The translations under genes were made by a program, and so were the position numbers. The notes under the pieces were generated by a model. That model had not been told where the DNA came from and did not search any database. It saw nothing but the letters and a program-made list of their open reading frames with translations. A DNA stretch of 64,000 nt from Bacillota bacterium (GTDB lineage Bacteria; Bacillota; Clostridia; Acetivibrionales; JAEXSP01): the NCBI GenBank assembly GCA_023453795.1, contig JAEXSP010000040.1, positions 124,001-188,000 of the forward strand, in the 5' to 3' direction. This document shows, one piece after another, positions 60,048 through 64,000 of the stretch (the stretch's first letter is position 1; each line of letters starts with the position of its first letter).

Positions 60048-61284
60048 TATCTTTTACCCCTATGCACGGTAATTTTGATTTTAAAAACAGGTTCCAGCTG
60101 ACAAGCGCCACTAAAGAGCAAACTGCAATAATTGCACCTAATCCCACTACTACATTTCCCCAAGGGAAGGAAGCCATTGCCATTCCCATACTTCCCATTA
60201 CTGTAGACAGTGTATTTATTAAGGAAGAGGCTGATCCGGCATCGCTTTTTTGCTGTTCCAAAAGCATATTAGTGCTGAAGGGTCTTATTATCGTACTGCA
60301 CAATGACATAAATAAAAACGATAGCCAAAATAGTATCGGAGCCAGAGTTCCGACAGTAATTACCAGAATCCCGCTTATAGCTGATACTCCCAAAATCAGT
60401 GTGGCAAATACCTTTTTGTTCATATTGCTGAAGAGCCTTACATAGATAATTGGCCCGGAAATAGAAAGCAATGCGTTGGCGGCAAAGAAATAGGTATAAA
60501 CTTGGGCGCTAAGACCAAAGTAATCTACATATATATATGACGAAACGGCTATATAACCCAAAAACGAAACCGAATTCAGGGCAAATATAATTGCCGGTAT
60601 AATGAAGCTTTTATTTTTAGATATCACAACCAGCCGCCCGAGGGAACCTAATAATGTGCCTTTATACCGATCTTCTTCCTTCAAGGTTTCCTGAAATAAA
60701 AGTGTAATTATTAAATTAATTGTACTGATGACTGTAAGAGTCCAAAAAGCACCTCTCCAACTTGTAAACCTTAAAATAAAACCTCCAAGCAGTGGAGCAA
60801 TCATAGGAGCAAGTCCTGAAATTGACTGACAGATAGCTAAAACACTTTCCCGTTTTTTATTAGAAAAGGTATCCTTTATAATTGCAATAGAAACAGATGT
60901 TATACCGCCTGCGCTTATTCCTTGAAGGATTCTGGCTATAATCAGGAAGTATACATTTATAGAAAGTGCACAGGCAATACTGGATATCATATAAGTGATA
61001 CTACCGGCGAGAAGAATAGGCTTACGCCCATATTTGTCGCTTAGAGGACCCCAAAATAAAATCCCTAAGGCATAAAACAGGAAAAATAAGCTCAAGGTTA
61101 AATTTGTTATGGCTGAGCTGCTTCCAAAGTATGAACTCATATTTGGCAATGCAGGCAAGTACATATCTGTAGAAAGAGGAATAAACATATTCATTAAGGC
61201 TACGAAAATAATTAGTCCCTTGTTTCCCAGATAAATTTGTTTGGCAGCTGGTGATTGGCTGCTGATATCTACCGCCTGGTTCAT
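60043..61284 (-). CDS. Bcr/CflA-family multidrug efflux MFS transporter
   Basis: 413 residues with about 12 membrane helices. The start LMNMFIPLSTDMYLPALP is the Bcr/CflA signature, motif A is GPLSDKYGRKPI, and the central helix has RILQGISAGGITSV. It exports drugs such as chloramphenicol- or bicyclomycin-like compounds by proton exchange. GGAGGG precedes the start. Its stop codon is within the REP-like element B. No regulator is adjacent. Confidence 0.9.
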   Translation of the reverse strand: MNQAVDISSQSPAAKQIYLGNKGLIIFVALMNMFIPLSTDMYLPALPNMSSYFGSSSAITNLTLSLFFLFYALGILFWGPLSDKYGRKPILLAGSITYMISSIACALSINVYFLIIARILQGISAGGITSVSIAIIKDTFSNKKRESVLAICQSISGLAPMIAPLLGGFILRFTSWRGAFWTLTVISTINLIITLLFQETLKEEDRYKGTLLGSLGRLVVISKNKSFIIPAIIFALNSVSFLGYIAVSSYIYVDYFGLSAQVYTYFFAANALLSISGPIIYVRLFSNMNKKVFATLILGVSAISGILVITVGTLAPILFWLSFLFMSLCSTIIRPFSTNMLLEQQKSDAGSASSLINTLSTVMGSMGMAMASFPWGNVVVGLGAIIAVCSLVALVSWNLFLKSKLPCIGVKDI

Positions 61285-61444
61285 TCTTGTAACCCTCCAA
61301 ATTGCTTGGTTTAAGGTTTATATATTATGCTGTAAAGTGTACTTTTTCTTTTACTGACTATTTTATACTAATTCTTATGAACCTTGCAATATTAGTGTTT
61401 ATAATAATTTCTAAGCGGAAGACGGTATTTCCGTACCCTGTGCG

Positions 61445-63556
61445 TCAGCGTTTTCCATCCGTTCTCATAACCCTCATTGCATTCAATATCGCCAGCAGCG
61501 CAACACCAACGTCTGCAAAGACAGCTTCCCACATTGTTGAAATTCCCCCTGCAGTCAGAATCAGAACCAGAATCTTAACGGCTATTGCGAATATGATGTT
61601 CTGCCAGACTATATTCCGGGTTCTTCTGGCGATCCTTATTGCACTTGCGATTTTAGACGGCTCGTCTGTCATCAGTACGATATCTGCGGCTTCAATTGCA
61701 GCATCTGAGCCGAGGGCTCCCATTGCAATCCCGATATCTGCCCTTGCAAGGACAGGTGCGTCGTTTATGCCGTCACCGACAAAGACAAGCTTGCCTTTCG
61801 GCGACTTTTGCTTCTCCAGCTTTTCCAGTTCCTCAACCTTTTGGTCAGGCAGCAATTCGGAGTGAACTTCATCCAGTCCGAGCTCTCTGCCGATTGCATC
61901 CCCGACCCTTTTACTGTCGCCTGTCAGCATAACAAGTTTTTTGATATTCAAGCCCTTAAGCTCTTTTATTGCTTTTCTGCTGTCAGCCTTTAGTACGTCA
62001 GCTATTATAATGTTACCTGCGTAATTTCCATCGACAGCTACATGGACAATTGTGCCTGTTTCATCTGTTTCTTCATAATCAACACCCTCCTGGGACATAA
62101 GCTTTGAATTGCCTGCAAAGACAACCCTTCCCTTTATAGTTGCTTTGATTCCAAAGCCGGAGATTTCATTGTATTCTGTGATCTCGCTTTTTTCTATTTC
62201 CCTGTTATATGCACCCAGGATTGAAAGTGCGATGGGATGGCTGGAATAGCTTTCTGCGTAGGCTGCATATTCCAAAAGGTCTATACTGCTGTCAAAGCTG
62301 TGAACCTTAGATACCTTGAAAACGCCTTCGGTCAACGTCCCTGTTTTATCGAATACAAGGATTTCCGCCTTATTCAGCGCCTCTATGTAGTTGCTCCCTT
62401 TCACAAGGATTCCGTTCCTTGAGGCTCCTCCGATCCCGCCGAAGAATCCCAGAGGTATTGAAATAACAAGGGCACATGGACAAGATACCACCAGAAATGT
62501 CAGGGCTCTCAGAATCCAATCGCTAAAGGCTGCATTCTTCATTATAAGCGGAGGAATGACAGCTATCGCCGCTGCGGAGAAAACAACTGCTGGAGTATAA
62601 TATCTTGCAAACTTTGTAATGAAATTTTCGGTTTTTGCTTTCTTACTGCTTGCGTTCTGAACCAGGTCAAGGATTTTTGACACTGTCGATTCGCTGAAGG
62701 ATTTAGAGACTTTAACGGTCAGAAGCCCGTTTTTATTTATGGAACCGGACAATATGCCGCTTCCGGCTTCTGCTTCTATTGGTACGGATTCGCCTGTTAA
62801 GGCGGAGGTGTCAAGCATTGACCTGCCATCGACGACTGTTCCGTCCAACGGAACCTTTTCACCCGGTTTAACTATGATGATATCACCGATTGATACTTCC
62901 TCAGGCGATACCCTTCTTATTTCATCACCCTGCTTCAAATTGGCGTAGTCGGGACGTATGTCCATCAATGCTGCGATGGATTTTCTGGAATGGTTTACTG
63001 CGATATCCTGAAAAAATTCTCCGACCTGGTAAAATAGCATAACAGCAACGCCTTCCGGGAATTCTCCTACGGCAAAAGCGCCTATTGTTGCTACTGTCAT
63101 AAGGAAGTTTTCGTCAAAAACCTGCCCTCTAAGGATGTTCCGGGCGGCTTTCAGCAAAACCTCCCCTCCAACCAGTACATAACCGGTTAAGTATATCCCA
63201 AACTCAACCCAGAAGGGCTGCTTCAATATTAAAGCTGCAATAAAAAAAACAGTTCCGGTGCCAAACTGAATCAGCTTTTTTTTGCTGAAGCGAGGACTTT
63301 CTGGCTGCTCATTTTGCTTGTTCTCTTCTACCACCCTTATGCCGGACTCAATCCGAACCGCAATTTTCGAGGCTTTTTCTATGACGTCATCCAATTGGCT
63401 GCTATGAATCACCTCTATAACAAGCCTTTTTGAGACAAAATCAACTGATGCCGATTTAACTTCGGGAAGGTTTCCGACTTCTTTTTCGATTTTGGCTGCG
63501 CAATTCGCACAACCCAGACCTTCCAAAACCAATACCTTTTTGATCCCGTTTATCAT
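61445..63556 (-). CDS. cadA: Heavy-metal P1B-type ATPase (Zn/Cd/Pb exporter)
   Basis: 703 residues. An N-terminal HMA domain binds metal through GCANC (Cys16 and Cys19). Membrane helices include the metal-transporting CPC (VVSCPCALV), then the phosphorylation motif DKTGTLT, SSHPIA (the class HP motif), TGDS and GDGINDAPVLA. CPC with this layout fits the ZntA/CadA class for Zn(II), Cd(II) or Pb(II), although Cys-based HMA alone does not exclude others. GGAAGGG precedes the start. A strong promoter with an ArsR/SmtB-type operator lies upstream. Confidence 0.92.
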   Translation of the reverse strand: MINGIKKVLVLEGLGCANCAAKIEKEVGNLPEVKSASVDFVSKRLVIEVIHSSQLDDVIEKASKIAVRIESGIRVVEENKQNEQPESPRFSKKKLIQFGTGTVFFIAALILKQPFWVEFGIYLTGYVLVGGEVLLKAARNILRGQVFDENFLMTVATIGAFAVGEFPEGVAVMLFYQVGEFFQDIAVNHSRKSIAALMDIRPDYANLKQGDEIRRVSPEEVSIGDIIIVKPGEKVPLDGTVVDGRSMLDTSALTGESVPIEAEAGSGILSGSINKNGLLTVKVSKSFSESTVSKILDLVQNASSKKAKTENFITKFARYYTPAVVFSAAAIAVIPPLIMKNAAFSDWILRALTFLVVSCPCALVISIPLGFFGGIGGASRNGILVKGSNYIEALNKAEILVFDKTGTLTEGVFKVSKVHSFDSSIDLLEYAAYAESYSSHPIALSILGAYNREIEKSEITEYNEISGFGIKATIKGRVVFAGNSKLMSQEGVDYEETDETGTIVHVAVDGNYAGNIIIADVLKADSRKAIKELKGLNIKKLVMLTGDSKRVGDAIGRELGLDEVHSELLPDQKVEELEKLEKQKSPKGKLVFVGDGINDAPVLARADIGIAMGALGSDAAIEAADIVLMTDEPSKIASAIRIARRTRNIVWQNIIFAIAVKILVLILTAGGISTMWEAVFADVGVALLAILNAMRVMRTDGKR

Positions 63557-63621
63557 TTTTTACCCTTCCTTTATATTTAATATGGGTTATATGTAGTTAT
63601 TTAATTCGTACAACAAGTGAA

Positions 63622-63643
63622 CATATGAATAATGGTTCATATG
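63622..63643. promoter_or_regulatory. ArsR/SmtB-type metal operator upstream of cadA
   Basis: A perfect palindrome CATATGAA-N6-TTCATATG (63622-63629 and 63636-63643) of the classical SmtB/CadC 12-2-12 type, extended on the left by AA. It lies just downstream of the -10, overlapping the transcription start, so a metal-free repressor would block cadA. Confidence 0.75.
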
Positions 63644-63647
63644 ACAT

Positions 63648-63676
63648 ATTATGAACTTTCCTATCATCGTTGTCAA
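63648..63676 (-). promoter_or_regulatory. Sigma-A promoter of cadA
   Basis: On the minus strand TTGACA (63676-63671) and CATAAT (63653-63648) with 17 bases between. Confidence 0.7.
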
Positions 63677-63815
63677 CAAAAATATTTTTTTCAGGATTAG
63701 TACATAAATCGGAAAGCATGGCCTTTTCGCGGAATCGGGTCAGTAAGTCACATACTAAAGAGAAATGCTGTATATAATGATAACAGAGTACTTATTGTGA
63801 ATTTAAGGAAGCCAA

Positions 63816-64000
63816 ATGAAAAGAATCTATATTATTTCACTTCGCAAAACGTATATATACTGCACTATTTTAGCTTTTCTGATTATTATTGGCCTTGTTC
63901 TGTTTTCAAAACTCTTTATTGCGGATTCGCTCAAAGCATCTGCCGGTGATGGCGCCGTACTGCAAACAGGTAATGGAGGAAAGCTTGCAATAATTATAGA
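63816..64000 (+). CDS. Partial membrane-anchored protein, possibly divergent polysaccharide deacetylase
   Basis: The gene runs off the right end; 61 codons are present. A basic N-terminus (MKRIYIISLRK) and a hydrophobic helix (about 12-36) form a signal anchor, then a spacer and the strand GGKLAIII at the edge. A lysine-led 'LAIIID' strand opens both the divergent polysaccharide deacetylase family and CwlD-type amidases, so a wall-active enzyme is likely, but the part seen cannot decide. AAGGAAG upstream supports the start, and a TATAAT lies at 63773-63778. Confidence 0.6.
   Translation, partial: MKRIYIISLRKTYIYCTILAFLIIIGLVLFSKLFIADSLKASAGDGAVLQTGNGGKLAIII

Overview
The window looks like chromosomal DNA of an anaerobic, low-GC Gram-positive Clostridia, most likely a mesophilic cellulosome producer of the Ruminiclostridium (Clostridium cellulolyticum) type. 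The strongest evidence is four consecutive secreted glycosidases that end in duplicated type I dockerins with Ala-Leu-Asp in the calcium loops, three of them with CBM6 modules. Divergent from them is a YesM/YesN-type two-component system, the arrangement expected of a xyl-doc-like hemicellulose locus. A ferredoxin-dependent IorAB enzyme, SigZ, DacF and near-consensus sigma-A promoters also fit. I recognised no rRNA, tRNA or CRISPR array.

Layout. 0-0.3 kb: a small zinc-finger protein and hairpins. 0.4-6.0 kb: a perfect-consensus promoter followed by a membrane TIR protein, a DHH phosphoesterase and two related lipases, one membrane-anchored; this is the best candidate here for an undescribed system. 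6.1-6.6 kb: a small uncharacterised protein. 6.7-10.4 kb (minus): iorA-iorB-paaK for aryl pyruvate oxidation, behind a candidate transcription attenuator. 10.6-11.6 kb (minus): a lipoprotein. 12-19.4 kb: three tandem secreted propeller-like proteins built from 'SxDGxxW' repeats; the middle one has lost its C-terminal half. 19.4-24.8 kb (minus): pstS-pstC-pstA-pstB-phoU-phoP with PhoP-box-like repeats and no phoR. 24.8-25.6 kb: a gene-free stretch with degenerate repeats. 25.6-30.6 kb: a secreted LamG-like protein, a zinc-ribbon protein, DacF, a Gly/Phe-rich protein and SigZ.

30.7-34.4 kb is an intracellular oligosaccharide operon (GH5, two SemiSWEET transporters, a Cys-rich protein, GH1). 34.5-39.5 kb is an arsenic operon (arsR-arsD-arsA-SDR-acr3-arsC). 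39.6-49.7 kb (minus) holds the dockerin operon (GH127/146, GH59, GH43, GH141), and 50.4-53.2 kb the two-component system likely to control it. 53.2-56.2 kb has an ArsR-family regulator that may be read from a leaderless mRNA, followed by a two-gene version of GshF glutathione synthesis; both promoters carry nearly the same operator. 56.3-58.4 kb (minus) is a marR-MFS pair with three repeated operator half sites. 58.6-60.05 kb has a RAYT (REP-associated transposase) gene with three related REP-like palindromes in the region. 60.04-63.6 kb (minus) has a Bcr/CflA transporter and a Zn/Cd/Pb P-type ATPase behind an ArsR/SmtB-type operator. A partial membrane-anchored protein runs off the right end.

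The themes are plant cell-wall breakdown (exported cellulosomal enzymes plus import and cytoplasmic hydrolysis of oligosaccharides), metal, arsenic and drug resistance, phosphate acquisition, and a few accessory loci. Starts were corrected where the Shine-Dalgarno spacing favoured an internal codon. All family assignments come from reading motifs by eye; no database search was run.
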